Origin: Woeseiaceae bacterium
GTDB taxonomy: Bacteria > Pseudomonadota > Gammaproteobacteria > Steroidobacterales > Woeseiaceae
Assembly: GCA_028289545.1 (NCBI GenBank)
Contig: JANQPG010000041.1
Location: 1-61,523, forward strand
DNA: 61,523 nucleotides
Direction of reading: 5' to 3'
The first letter of the stretch is position 1, and each line of letters begins with the position of its first letter. The notes under the pieces are model-generated. The model searched no databases, had not been told where the DNA came from, and was given only the letters and a program-made list of their open reading frames with translations. This document shows positions 40,613 through 50,034 of the stretch, one piece after another. A program made the position numbers and the translations under genes.

Positions 40613-40964
40613 ACTCTAAACGGGGGCCTGCCGGGTTATACCCCCCCGGGCCAGCGCAGCGGACTTTGAATCCAGATCTATGAGCATTGTCCTTAGGCCT
40701 CCCAGGGCGATACCGCGTAGGTGGCATTTGTTATTATTGCGGCCCGATTGGCGCGTGCTCCGGCCTACCGTGCGAAAGCGGTCTGGATCGAAATCCGGTG
40801 TCCACACAGGATAGCCCAGCGCGTATGTCTGACTGCGCCGATTCACCATAATTCGGCGGCTCCGCCCGAGCCGACTCGAGGCATGGCGCCAAAACGCCAT
40901 TCGAGTCGCTCGCCCGGCCGCCGCTTGCTTCACCACTTCATGTTTCAAGGATAAGCCCAAATTG
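40613..40964. other. 352-base divergent intergenic region
   Basis: No gene is visible between the GGDEF-EAL start and pcm. It should contain both promoters. AT-rich TTATTATTG at 40731-40739 interrupts an otherwise GC-rich stretch, and a bulged hairpin follows at 40872-40908. Nothing resembling a GEMM c-di-GMP riboswitch was recognised. Confidence 0.5.
40872..40908 (+). other. Bulged hairpin in the pcm leader
   Basis: CGACTCGA (40872-40879) pairs with TCGAGTCG (40901-40908) and ATGGCG (40883-40888) pairs with CGCCAT (40895-40900), around the loop CCAAAA. A three-base GGC bulge lies on the 5' side. There is no U tract, so a terminator is unlikely. A leader RNA structure or protein operator is possible. 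Confidence 0.55.
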
Positions 40965-41615
40965 ATGAACATCGAGTTTGCCCGTCAGCAAATGGTCCAG
41001 CACCAGGTTCGCGCCTGGGACGTTCTGTCTGCAAACGTTCTCGAAGTGCTCGAAACGACGCCGCGGGAAGTCTTCGTACCGGCAGGATACGAGAATCTCG
41101 CATTTGCTGAGACCGAAATACCGATCGGCCACGGCGAATCCATGCTGGCGCCGGTCATCGAAGGACGTGTTTTGCAGGCGCTGGAGCTCAAGGAGAGCGA
41201 TCGTGTGCTCGAAGTCGGCACGGGAACGGGCTTCCTGACCGCCTGCCTCGCAAAGCTCGGCGCATCGGTGACGAGCGTCGACATTCACCAAGAGTTTATC
41301 GACAAAGCGCGAGCAAAACTCGATGAACTCGAGATCGGCGGCGTCGATTTCGAACTCATGGACGCAACCCGCAAACTGCCTGACGCCGAATTCGACGCCA
41401 TTGCGGTTTCCGGCTCTCTCGAGCGCTTAGACCCGCGCTATATCGACGTTCTGAGTCCGGGCGGCCGGCTGTTTATCGTTACCGGGGATGCGCCCGCCAT
41501 GGAAGCGCGCCTGGTGCGCCGGCTGCACGAAGGCGACTGGGAAAGCGAAACGCTGTTCGAAACCGACCTGAAACGACTGTCAAACGGCGATCAGCCGCCT
41601 GAATTTCACTTCTAG
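40965..41615 (+). CDS. pcm: Protein-L-isoaspartate O-methyltransferase
   Basis: PCMT uses SAM to repair isoaspartyl residues. The 216-residue protein has the PCMT start region FARQQMVQHQVRAWDVL, PREVFVP and the SAM-binding VLEVGTGTGFLTACLA. It ends soon after GGRLFIVTGDAP, as in the shorter proteobacterial paralogues that lie next to tolC. A TTG three bases before the ATG is an alternative start. The rhodanese and tolC genes follow on the same strand. Confidence 0.88.
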   Translation: MNIEFARQQMVQHQVRAWDVLSANVLEVLETTPREVFVPAGYENLAFAETEIPIGHGESMLAPVIEGRVLQALELKESDRVLEVGTGTGFLTACLAKLGASVTSVDIHQEFIDKARAKLDELEIGGVDFELMDATRKLPDAEFDAIAVSGSLERLDPRYIDVLSPGGRLFIVTGDAPAMEARLVRRLHEGDWESETLFETDLKRLSNGDQPPEFHF

Positions 41616-41702
41616 ACGAAGACTGCCGCGCAGAAGCGCGGCAAACCATTGCAACCGAAACCCCAACCCACGCATCCTAAGTAGCGGATACCTTGGCTTC
41701 CA

Positions 41703-42038
41703 TTGAACGCTCTTGACGACAATCCGGATTTGAGCCCCTCGGAGTTCCTTGCCCGCCAGGCGGCCGGGGAGCGCTGGCAGCTCCTGGACGTTCGCGAGCC
41801 CTGGGAAATCAGTCTGGCGAGCGTGGACGCGGCCGTGTGCATTCCGATGAGCGAAATTGCCGCACGGCTGCCGGAACTGGACCCGAGCCTTCCGGTCGCA
41901 GTGCTGTGCCATTCGGGCATTCGCAGCGCGCAGGTGGCCTCGGCACTGCGCGCGACGGGTTTCCGGCAGGTGGCCAACGTCACGGGCGGCATCGATGCCT
42001 GGTCGCTGACGGTGGACCCGTCGATACCGCGGTACTGA
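41703..42038 (+). CDS. Single-domain rhodanese-like protein
   Basis: A 111-residue rhodanese domain. The catalytic Cys is in VLCHSGIRSAQVA, and DVREPWEISLA and GGIDAW are conserved. It may carry sulfane sulfur as a persulfide. The start is TTG at 41703. The position between pcm and tolC is common in related gammaproteobacteria, but the partner is unknown. Confidence 0.88.
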   Translation: MNALDDNPDLSPSEFLARQAAGERWQLLDVREPWEISLASVDAAVCIPMSEIAARLPELDPSLPVAVLCHSGIRSAQVASALRATGFRQVANVTGGIDAWSLTVDPSIPRY

Positions 42039-42059
42039 CGAACCTTGACCCGAAATGGC

Positions 42060-42092
42060 TTGAACTGATTTAGTGATATAGTAGACTATAAC
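42060..42092 (+). promoter_or_regulatory. Possible sigma-70 promoter for tolC
   Basis: TTGAAC (42060-42065) and TAGACT (42082-42087) are spaced 16 bases apart in an AT-rich stretch starting 21 bases after the rhodanese stop. TATAAC at 42087-42092 overlaps and could be an alternative -10. The tolC start codon is at 42134, leaving a leader of about 40 bases with GGGGAAGG near 42115. Confidence 0.4.
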
Positions 42093-42133
42093 ACCTCAAA
42101 CTTACCCGGCCCCCTGGGGAAGGACCTATCCTG

Positions 42134-43633
42134 ATGAAAAATAAACGATTCTTTGCCTGCCTGACGATTGTCATAGGGACCTGGATGGCTGCTCCCGCCA
42201 GCGCCGCAACGCTGCTCGAGATCTACCAGCAGGCATTGCAGAGCGATCCGCTGATCCGCGAGGCGGACGCGCGACGTCTGGCCGCGCTGGAAGCGAAACC
42301 CCAGGCACGCAGCGCCTACCTGCCGCAGATTAGTGCCACCGGCAGCATTACGCACTCGAACTCCGAAGGCACCAGCATCGACTCCTTCACGGACGAGACC
42401 ACGGGCGAAATCCTGTTCAGGGATTTCCGCTCGGACAGCGACTCAGAACGGCAGGAGTGGGGGCTCAGCCTTCGGCAGACGCTGTTCCGCTGGGACCAGA
42501 TCGTCGGCCTGCGCCAGGCCGACAAGCAGGTGAGGCGAGCCGAATCGGTCCGCGAGGCCGCGCAGCAGGACCTGATCGTTCGGGTCGTCGAGCGCTACTT
42601 CAACGTGCTCGCGGCCGAAGACAATCTGCTCGCCATCCACGCCAACCGCGTGGCGATCGCTCGCCAGCTCGAGCAAGCCAAGCAGCGCTTCGAGGTGGGC
42701 TTGATCGCGATTACCGACGTGCAGGAATCCCAGGCGGCCTTCGACCAGGCCACGGCTGACGAGATTGCCGCAAAACGCAGCCTGGCAACGGCGCGCGAAT
42801 TCCTGCGTGAGATTACGGGCGAGTACGTTATGCAGCTCGCCGCGCCCGTCGAGGAACTGCCGCTCAGCAATCCGGACCCCTTCAACGAAAGCGCCTGGAT
42901 CGAGGAATCGCTGTCGCAGAACCTGGATCTCACGGTCAGCCGTATCGACGAACGCCTGGCCCGCGACGAGATCTCGGCGCGCCGAAACGGCCACTACCCG
43001 AGCCTGGACCTCGTGGCGAGCTACGGTGAACGCGATACCGATCAGGATCAGAGCGTCAACGACGGAGCGTTTCTTCCCGCCGACTCCGACGGCTCCAGCG
43101 ACAGTATAGGCATCGAGCTGACGGTTCCGCTGTTCAGCGGCGGCTTCACGTCGTCTCGAGTCAAGGAAGCGGTGTACCTGCACCGGGCGTCGCGCGAGGT
43201 CCTGCAGCGGGTGACCCGCGAGACCGAACGTCTGGCCCGCGACTCTTACCTCGGTGTCGTCACCGATATCAGCCGCGTCCAGGCACTACGCCAGGCCGTG
43301 CAGTCGAACCGCACGGCGCTGGAAGCCACCGAAGCCGGCTTCGAAGTCGGCACCCGGACGATCGTTCAGGTGCTCGATCAGCAGTTCCAGCTCTACAACT
43401 CGATCGTGCAGTACTACCGCAGCCGTTACGATTACGTTCTCAACTACATGCGCCTGAAGCAGGCCGCCGGCACGCTATCCGTTCAGGATCTCGAAGTGCT
43501 GGAGCCGTTCATGCAGCCGCGCAAGACACCCGAGCAGCAGTTCGACGAGGAAGCAAAGGCTATTGCGGCGGGCGACGAGCCGCCGAAGTTCTTCGAAGGA
43601 CCGGCCGCGGCGCCCAGCAGCGAGAACGAATAA
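42134..43633 (+). CDS. tolC: TolC family outer membrane channel protein
   Basis: A 499-residue outer membrane efflux protein. A signal peptide ends at residue 24 (PASAA), followed by the TolC start TLLEIYQQALQSDPLIREA. Two repeated halves of coiled helices and beta strands are visible (ARNGHYPSLDL-type and VQVLDQQFQLYN segments). The TolC trimer forms the exit duct for type I secretion and RND or MFS pumps. No adaptor or pump gene adjoins it, so it is probably a shared channel. An acidic tail ends the protein. Confidence 0.93.
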   Translation: MKNKRFFACLTIVIGTWMAAPASAATLLEIYQQALQSDPLIREADARRLAALEAKPQARSAYLPQISATGSITHSNSEGTSIDSFTDETTGEILFRDFRSDSDSERQEWGLSLRQTLFRWDQIVGLRQADKQVRRAESVREAAQQDLIVRVVERYFNVLAAEDNLLAIHANRVAIARQLEQAKQRFEVGLIAITDVQESQAAFDQATADEIAAKRSLATAREFLREITGEYVMQLAAPVEELPLSNPDPFNESAWIEESLSQNLDLTVSRIDERLARDEISARRNGHYPSLDLVASYGERDTDQDQSVNDGAFLPADSDGSSDSIGIELTVPLFSGGFTSSRVKEAVYLHRASREVLQRVTRETERLARDSYLGVVTDISRVQALRQAVQSNRTALEATEAGFEVGTRTIVQVLDQQFQLYNSIVQYYRSRYDYVLNYMRLKQAAGTLSVQDLEVLEPFMQPRKTPEQQFDEEAKAIAAGDEPPKFFEGPAAAPSSENE

Positions 43634-43684
43634 CAACCGAGCCGACCCCCCGTCCAATCGGGCGGGTGTTCGCTGCTGTCTGCG

Positions 43685-44944
43685 CTATCGGACCAGTGGG
43701 CGAATCATGCCCATCAGACGATCGAGCGCGCCGCGGTTGTTTTCCAGCAGCTCCGCTGCCAGCACGCGCATTTGCCGGCGAGCGTCGGAATCGGCAAACA
43801 ACTCAACGACGCTGGCTGCCAGTTCACTGCTCGACTCGACTCGACGGCAGGCGCCGAGGCGAAAGAACATACGCGCAATCTCCTCGGCGTTGAATACGTG
43901 CGGTCCCGAAAGCATCGACACACCCACCGCCGCGGGTTCGAGCAGGTTGTGGCCACCGATCGGCACGAGGCTGCCGCCGACAAAGGCGACGTCGGACGCC
44001 GCGTAGAACAGCGGCACTTCGCCCATTGTGTCGCCAAGGAACACCTGACAGTCGGCGCTAACCGGCGATTGTCGGCTGCGAAGCGTCTGAGCGAAGCCCT
44101 GCTTTTCAACCAGTTCTTCCACCGACCGGAAGCGCTCGGGGTGGCGCGGCACAAGAATCAGCAGTGTGTCCGGGTACGTTTTCAGCACCTCGCGATGAGC
44201 GTCCAGCACCTGAATCTCTTCGCCTTCGTGGGTACTCGCCGCAATCCACACGGGCCGGTCCGGAAACAACGTCGCCCTGAGCGCGTGTCCGTCCGCGTTG
44301 ATGCTGTCCGGCAGGTCTATGTCGAATTTGATGTTACCCGTCACCCGTGTGCGTTCCGGGCTGGCGCCCAGCGAAAGAAAACGCTCCGCATCACTCTCCG
44401 TCTGCGCGGCAATGATGATGCCGTGGGACAGCGTATCCCGGAACAACGGCAGGAGGCGTCGATAATTCTTGACCGATTTTGGCGAAATCCTGGCGCTGAT
44501 GAGCACGAGCGGTATCTGCCGGACGCCGCAGCCATGATAGAGGTTGGGCCAGATTTCGGTTTCCATGATCATGGCGATCAGCGGCTTCTTGTTCGCAAAA
44601 AAACGATTGATCGCATCCGGGTTTTCGAACGGAATATAGGCGTGGTCGACGTCGCCGCCGAACGTGGCCGCAACGCGCGCGGCGCCCGTCGGCGTCACGG
44701 TCGTCACGAGCAGCGGCCTGTCCGGATACGCCGTCTTGAGCGCACGAATCAGCGGCGTGGCCGCGACCACCTCACCGACCGACACGGCATGCACCCAGAT
44801 GCTGTCTTCGAGACGTGCGTAACCCAGCCCAAAACGTTCGCCAAGCTTGTGCCAGTAGCGACGATTGCCCACGCCGCGCAGCAGGAAGTAGAGCGCGTAC
44901 GGTAGCAGCAGCAGATAGCTCAGCAGATTGTAGGCGAGGCGCAC
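43685..44944 (-). CDS. waaA: 3-deoxy-D-manno-octulosonic acid transferase
   Basis: WaaA (KdtA) transfers Kdo from CMP-Kdo to lipid IVA at the inner membrane. The 419-residue protein has the N-terminal membrane anchor (YNLLSYLLLLPYALYFLLRG), GERFG, IWVHAVSVGEV, VTTVTPTGAA and the C-terminal GGSLVPIGGHNLLEPAAVG typical of the GT30 family. It uses the product of KdsD/KdsC encoded 40 kb away. hldE lies directly upstream, 12 bases away. Confidence 0.95.
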   Translation of the reverse strand: MRLAYNLLSYLLLLPYALYFLLRGVGNRRYWHKLGERFGLGYARLEDSIWVHAVSVGEVVAATPLIRALKTAYPDRPLLVTTVTPTGAARVAATFGGDVDHAYIPFENPDAINRFFANKKPLIAMIMETEIWPNLYHGCGVRQIPLVLISARISPKSVKNYRRLLPLFRDTLSHGIIIAAQTESDAERFLSLGASPERTRVTGNIKFDIDLPDSINADGHALRATLFPDRPVWIAASTHEGEEIQVLDAHREVLKTYPDTLLILVPRHPERFRSVEELVEKQGFAQTLRSRQSPVSADCQVFLGDTMGEVPLFYAASDVAFVGGSLVPIGGHNLLEPAAVGVSMLSGPHVFNAEEIARMFFRLGACRRVESSSELAASVVELFADSDARRQMRVLAAELLENNRGALDRLMGMIRPLVR

Positions 44945-44956
44945 AGCGGGTTCGGC

Positions 44957-46378
44957 TTACGCACCGCGCAACCGGTCGATAATCCGCGTCGTCGAATGGC
45001 CGTCGCGAAATACCAGCACGCGCACCTCACCGCCGTTGGCCAGTACGTCGCGTCCGCCCGCAATGTCCTTGACTTCGTAGTCGCCGCCTTTGACGAGCAC
45101 GTCGGGCAACACGTTCGCGATCAGCCGCTCGGGCGTGTCTTCCGAGAACGGAACTACCCAGTCGACGGCGGCGAGCCCGGCCAGCACAAGCATGCGGTCG
45201 TCGAGCCCGTTGATCGGGCGATCCGGGCCTTTGAGCTCGCGGACCGATGCGTCGTCGTTGACGGCTACGATCAAGCGGTCGCCAAGGCTCTTGGCTTCCT
45301 CGAGATACGCAACGTGGCCTGCGTGCAGGATGTCAAAGCAGCCGTTGGTCATGACCACGCGCTCGTTGCGGCCCTTTGCTTCCGCCACGAGGGTTAGCAA
45401 CTCGTCCTCGGCCAAGAGGCCGCGGCCACCCTGCCCGCGCTGATGCAGCGCCATGCGAATCTCGGCCGGCGTTACGGTCGCCACGCCGATCTTGCGCACC
45501 ACGAGGCCGGCCGCGATATTGGCGAGCGCCGCTGCTTCCTTGAACCCCTGACCTGCCGCCACGGCGGCTGCCAGCGTGGCGATGACCGTGTCGCCCGCAC
45601 CCGTCACGTCGTAAACCTCTCGCGCCTGCGTGGACAGGAATACGGGTTCGGCGCCGGACTCCAGAAGCAGCATTCCCTTTTCGCTGCGAGTAATGAGCAG
45701 CGCTTCGAGTTCAAGCCGCTCCAGCATCGCAAAACCGCGCGCTACAAGATCGTCGTCGTTGTCGGGCACGCCGGCCACGGCCTCGAACTCGGACTGGTTC
45801 GGCGTTATCAACGTCGCGCCGGCGTATTTGTCGAAATTGTTGCCCTTTGGATCGACGAAGACGGGCACGCCGGCCTCGCGGCAGTCGGCAATCATGCGAG
45901 TGACGTCCGTCAGCGCCCCTTTGCCGTAATCCGAAAGCACCACGGCGCCGGCGGCCGGCAGGTGGCCTTCGAGATCGCTCGTCAGCCGGCCGTCCGACAG
46001 CTCCGCAACGTTCTCGCGGTCCAGCCGGATGAGTTGCTGACCACGGCTCTGCACACGCGTCTTGGTAATCGTCGGCCGGTCGCTCACCCGGTTGAAGCCG
46101 CAGTGTATGCCCTGCTCACCCAGGACCGTTTCGAGCACCCTGGCCGACTCGTCGTCGCCGACGACCCCTAGAAGACTGGTTTCTGTGCCAAGCGCCGCGA
46201 GGTTGACGGCCACGTTAGCCGCACCACCCGGCCGGTCGTCGGTCTCGGCGATGTGCACGACGGGCACGGGGGCCTCCGGTGAGATACGCCCCGTCGAACC
46301 GAACAGGTATTGGTCGAGCATGACGTCGCCGGCAACGACAACGCTGGCGCGGGAGAAATCCGGGATCGAAATAGCCAC
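44957..46378 (-). CDS. hldE: Bifunctional heptose 7-phosphate kinase / heptose 1-phosphate adenylyltransferase
   Basis: HldE (RfaE) makes ADP-heptose precursor for the LPS inner core. Its N-terminal ribokinase-like domain has GGAANVAVNLAALG and the C-terminal VTGAGDTVIA. The cytidylyltransferase-type domain starts near residue 340 with VMTNGCFDILHAGH (HxGH). The GTG at 46378 gives 473 residues, close to the usual 477. An open frame continues 159 codons upstream but is arginine-rich and antisense to the next gene. It probably forms an operon with waaA. Confidence 0.94.
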   Translation of the reverse strand: MAISIPDFSRASVVVAGDVMLDQYLFGSTGRISPEAPVPVVHIAETDDRPGGAANVAVNLAALGTETSLLGVVGDDESARVLETVLGEQGIHCGFNRVSDRPTITKTRVQSRGQQLIRLDRENVAELSDGRLTSDLEGHLPAAGAVVLSDYGKGALTDVTRMIADCREAGVPVFVDPKGNNFDKYAGATLITPNQSEFEAVAGVPDNDDDLVARGFAMLERLELEALLITRSEKGMLLLESGAEPVFLSTQAREVYDVTGAGDTVIATLAAAVAAGQGFKEAAALANIAAGLVVRKIGVATVTPAEIRMALHQRGQGGRGLLAEDELLTLVAEAKGRNERVVMTNGCFDILHAGHVAYLEEAKSLGDRLIVAVNDDASVRELKGPDRPINGLDDRMLVLAGLAAVDWVVPFSEDTPERLIANVLPDVLVKGGDYEVKDIAGGRDVLANGGEVRVLVFRDGHSTTRIIDRLRGA

Positions 46379-46524
46379 GCGCGGAATGTAGCAGATACCG
46401 CCGCGGCCCGGTACTTGACGGCCACGTGTTGCGTCTCGGCGCGGTAACGGCCCCGACGGAACCCGTGCTCCCGTCGGCAGTCCGAGTCTGTTCTCATTCG
46501 CGAGGGATACCGGGGAGCCCGCCT

Positions 46525-47721
46525 GTGATCGAGCGCGTGAACGAACACGCGAACAAAGGCCGTGCCGCGAAACGCGCCGCGATCGCCGCGCTTTACGTCT
46601 TGAGCCTGACACCGGTGTTCGGGCACACCCTCGAGTGCGTGGACGAGACGCCGTATACAGGCCCCGCCAAACGTGCCGGCGACGCCGCCACCCTGCTGCC
46701 GGCAGGCGGTATCGATCTGCGTACGAACCTGGCGCAAACGATGCCCGTCGAGTTGGCTGACACGCTGGACCGGGAATTCGCGGCGCTGCTGAAAAAGACC
46801 GAAGCCCCCGCCGCGTCCGTCGCCGTATGGTCGCCGGTGCATGGACACTGGTCACAATCTTCGGGTATTCCCGAAGGTGCTTCGGAGCGTTTCTGGTGGG
46901 CCAGCGTCGGCAAACTCGTTACGGCTACGCTCGTACTCCAACTGGTCGACGGTGGCCGGCTATCCCTCGATGACACGATCGACCGGTGGTTCCCGGATTA
47001 CCCGCTCGCTGCACAGATCACGGTCGACGACCTGCTGCTGCACCGTGGCGGCGTATTCAGCTTTCAGGCCGACAAGAAACTCAACCGGCAGCGCGGCTAC
47101 CAGTCGCCCGATAAACTCCTGAAGGTTTCGGCGCGCCACGGACCCGACTTCTGTCCGGGCAGCAACTGGCACTACAGCAATACGGGCTACCTGATGCTCG
47201 GCCTCGTCGTCGAGGCGGTCGAGGGCGAATCGTTGAGCACGCTCGTCCATTCAAGAATTGCGAAACCGCTTGGCCTTGAATCGCTGCGTCTGGTTACCGC
47301 GGACGACAACAACGATCTTATCGTCCCGCCCGCGAACGACCCGCCGACCGGGGTCCGGGAGATTGCTTCGCTCATGGGAGCCGGCGCCGTCGTCGCCACT
47401 GCCCGGGATATGCTCGTGCTGCTCGAGGCCGTGCTGACAGGCCGCTTTTACGACAACGCGATGCGCGCCAGGGCCGTCGAGACGCTGTACCCGATGTTCG
47501 GTTCGAGCATGCACTACGGCCGTGGCGTGATGCTGATCGACGTACCCGACCCCGAGGTACCGACGAGCTGGCTCGGGAACGTGGGCGGCTCTCCGGACTC
47601 GAAGGCGGTCCTCGTGTACGACACCACCCGTAAGACCTATGTTGCTCTGGTACTCAACAAGGCAGCACCCGGTGAGGCTATCGTCAACGGGCTGCTGAAG
47701 ACGCTCGACGGGCAGCCCTGA
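46525..47721 (+). CDS. Exported beta-lactamase-fold serine hydrolase
   Basis: A 398-residue class C beta-lactamase-like protein with a hydrophobic N-terminal segment (AIAALYVLSLTPVFG), probably a signal. The SxxK motif is SVGK and the YxN motif is YSN (HYSNTGY). The third motif, normally HTG or KTG, reads GNVGG, so it lacks the usual basic residue. It may be an esterase or D-amino peptidase rather than a beta-lactamase. The GTG start at 46525 has GGGGAG seven bases upstream. It is divergent from hldE. Confidence 0.8.
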   Translation: MIERVNEHANKGRAAKRAAIAALYVLSLTPVFGHTLECVDETPYTGPAKRAGDAATLLPAGGIDLRTNLAQTMPVELADTLDREFAALLKKTEAPAASVAVWSPVHGHWSQSSGIPEGASERFWWASVGKLVTATLVLQLVDGGRLSLDDTIDRWFPDYPLAAQITVDDLLLHRGGVFSFQADKKLNRQRGYQSPDKLLKVSARHGPDFCPGSNWHYSNTGYLMLGLVVEAVEGESLSTLVHSRIAKPLGLESLRLVTADDNNDLIVPPANDPPTGVREIASLMGAGAVVATARDMLVLLEAVLTGRFYDNAMRARAVETLYPMFGSSMHYGRGVMLIDVPDPEVPTSWLGNVGGSPDSKAVLVYDTTRKTYVALVLNKAAPGEAIVNGLLKTLDGQP

Positions 47722-47786
47722 GTGATCAGCGTCAGGGAGGATTGAGACTTTGAGCCCGGGCGTGATCGGCGCCGGCGCTCGGTCCA

Positions 47787-48434
47787 TCAAGACTGGGCCT
47801 GCTCCCAACCGACAATCCGAAGCTTCGGCCAGACCGACTGCCAGCGTGCCGCCTTCCGCTCGTAGATCTCGCGCGTGATCTGACGCTTGTTCGGCCGCAC
47901 GACCAGATTCATGAGGTCGTCATACCCGAAAGCGGCGTAGCACTCTATCGCACTGCCCGTTGGGCGTACGCCGATGGCGCCCGCCGTTGTCGGAAACGTG
48001 TCGATGGCGGCCCGCGCCGACCTATAGGGAGCGATCGAGTAACCGAATCGATCCTCGTACCACAGATGCACTCGCGCCTCGTTCTTGACGTCAAGCCGGA
48101 TCGGCCAGTCGCGGTAGTCTCGGCTGATACGGGCTGCGTGAGCGGCTTCCGCCGCTTCGGACAAATCGGCTGCATCGAAGTAGATGATGTCGACATCGCC
48201 GATCCCGTGCAGTGGCGGGTAACCGTGAACCCAATTCCAGTAGCTCTGTACGACGGCGCCCGCGACAAGCCAGCACTCCGGCAGCGCCAGCCTGGCCCAG
48301 CCGCCGAGCAGCTCCGAGATGACGGGGTTCGCCCGCAGGGACTGTTCGAGTTTGTCGGGGAGTCTTTCGATAGTACTTGTCCGGCGGGTTGACGAGCGAA
48401 GCTTCTTCGACCTGGAAAGATTATTGTGCAACAA
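47787..48434 (-). CDS. Nucleotidyltransferase family protein (PF06042 type)
   Basis: A 215-residue protein resembling the NTP_transf_6 family of the DNA polymerase beta-like nucleotidyltransferase fold. Supporting features are VAGAVVQSYWN, the acidic GIGDVDIIYFD pair and the C-terminal YDDLMNLVVRPNKRQ. The substrate is unknown. TTG codons at 48434/48431 follow AAAGGA and are the likely start. It is convergent with the serine hydrolase gene. Confidence 0.82.
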   Translation of the reverse strand: MLHNNLSRSKKLRSSTRRTSTIERLPDKLEQSLRANPVISELLGGWARLALPECWLVAGAVVQSYWNWVHGYPPLHGIGDVDIIYFDAADLSEAAEAAHAARISRDYRDWPIRLDVKNEARVHLWYEDRFGYSIAPYRSARAAIDTFPTTAGAIGVRPTGSAIECYAAFGYDDLMNLVVRPNKRQITREIYERKAARWQSVWPKLRIVGWEQAQS

Positions 48435-48582
48435 CGGTCCTTTGGATAGAGTGCGGGCATGATGTCAGGCATCACCTGTACAACCCAACGCTTGCCCGCC
48501 CCGGCCATGACCCGACCGGCGGCAAAACGTTTGTAGTGCGGCACTGATACCAACCACTCTCGGTGCCCCGGCGGCTTCGAGG

Positions 48583-48621
48583 GCAATACTCAAGAGCAAT
48601 TCTCTAGAGCAACACTCAAGA
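48583..48621. repeat. Direct repeat in nucleotidyltransferase-MFS intergenic region
   Basis: GCAATACTCAAGA (48583-48595) recurs as GCAACACTCAAGA (48609-48621), 26 bases apart, and a weaker related sequence follows near 48655. The rest of the 286-base divergent gap has no gene. The spacing of about two and a half helical turns could suit an operator for the MFS exporter. Confidence 0.45.
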
Positions 48622-48720
48622 CTTCTGCCGGCCCCGGCTTGAAGGAACTCGAATGCTCAAAACTCAAGCAACGTTTCACTCGGCCACGAGCGCGCCGTTC
48701 GCTGCCCGCCGAGGTGCCTC

Positions 48721-49902
48721 GTGATCGTTCAGCGCACCGCGTGGCCAATTGTGCTGGTGACGATCGGCGCAGTCTGCGGCCTGGCGGCAACCGACCTCGT
48801 GCTGCCCGCAATACCCATTCTTCCCGACGTCGTTCCTGGCACGGTACAGTCCGCGCAGTGGGTGCTCGCCGCGTTTGCGCTCGGAACCGGCGCCGGGCTC
48901 TTGATTTTCGGCGAACTGGGGGCGCGATACCGAGTTGTGGACCTCTTGATCGTGTCGCTGTTCGCGCTGGCCCTGCTGTCGCTGGCGGCGACGCAAGCCG
49001 GATCGCTCGTCGAAATGTCGGTGATTCGTTTCTTCCAGGGTATTGCCGCCTCGGCGTCTGCCGTGTACGCGCCCGTCATGGCAAGAGTGCTGTACGAGGG
49101 ACCAAAGGCGGTCGCCATGCTCGGCAAGATTGGCAGTATCGAATCGATTGCGCCTGCCATTGCGCCGATTTTTGGCCTCGTATTGCTGAGTGCCTTCGGC
49201 TGGGAGTCGTCGTTCTACGTCGTTGCGGCGGTGGCTGCCGTCCTGGGCGCCCTCTGGTTTGCGCTGCCCGATTTCAGGCAGCGGTTCGGCCGATTGGACA
49301 CGGCGGCGGGAGGCTATCTCGAGCTTTTCGACAACCCGCGTTTCCTTCGATACGCCCTGAGCCAGGCGTGTACGCTGGGCGCTATCCTCGTGATCGTCTT
49401 TTCGGCGCCCAAGGTCATAACAGCAAGTCTTGGAGGCCATGTGTCCGATTTCATCGTGATGCAGGTCATCGGTATCAGCCTGTTCGTGGTAGCCGCTAAC
49501 ATGACGGGCGTTTTTGATCGCTGGTGGGGAAGCGAACGTACGATTCTCATTGGCTCCAGCCTGTCGGCACTGGGGTGTGCGGGCTTACTGCTCCTGTCAA
49601 TTTTCGGCACGCCGTCGCTTGTCGGCCTGTGGTGCCTTTTTGCATTCGTCAACCTCGGCCTGGGAATACGCGGCCCGGCCGGTTTCTACCAGGCATTGCT
49701 CGCCGCCGGCGGCAACGGATCCCGAGGCTCGGCCCTCGTCATCCTCGCCATCATGCTGGCCGCCGCGGGCGGAACCGCAGCCGTGGCTCCCTGGATCGAG
49801 GACGGTTTGTTACCGCTGGCCCTCACTGCCGCTGTCATTTCGACAGCCTCGGTGCTGCTGCTGGTGCTGCTCGATCCCCACCGCGAGGATTCCGCCTTGT
49901 AG
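48721..49902 (+). CDS. MFS transporter, drug:H+ antiporter (Bcr/CflA-like)
   Basis: A 393-residue major facilitator with twelve predicted membrane segments. The N-terminal segment with ATDLVLPAIPILPD and the motif-C-like GIAASASAVYAPVMARVL in helix 4-5 resemble the DHA1 Bcr/CflA subfamily. The usual motif A between helices 2 and 3 is weak (GELGARYRVVD). The substrate is unknown. The GTG start lies downstream of a 286-base region with direct repeats. Confidence 0.83.
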   Translation: MIVQRTAWPIVLVTIGAVCGLAATDLVLPAIPILPDVVPGTVQSAQWVLAAFALGTGAGLLIFGELGARYRVVDLLIVSLFALALLSLAATQAGSLVEMSVIRFFQGIAASASAVYAPVMARVLYEGPKAVAMLGKIGSIESIAPAIAPIFGLVLLSAFGWESSFYVVAAVAAVLGALWFALPDFRQRFGRLDTAAGGYLELFDNPRFLRYALSQACTLGAILVIVFSAPKVITASLGGHVSDFIVMQVIGISLFVVAANMTGVFDRWWGSERTILIGSSLSALGCAGLLLLSIFGTPSLVGLWCLFAFVNLGLGIRGPAGFYQALLAAGGNGSRGSALVILAIMLAAAGGTAAVAPWIEDGLLPLALTAAVISTASVLLLVLLDPHREDSAL

Positions 49903-50034
49903 GCCTGTGTTGGCCCGGGCCGACGATCGTCCGTAAGTCCACATTGGCTGCTTGCCATCTTTCGCCCTTTTTGAGTCACAGCGCTCGCACATTCGGGCGT
50001 TTCAATCTCCCGGCAATAACAAAGGGAGAACGGC

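Noticed and set aside
46379..46855. Upstream in-frame extension of hldE
   Set aside because: It is arginine-rich, overlaps the serine hydrolase gene on the other strand, and would place 159 unrelated residues before a start region that already matches the family.
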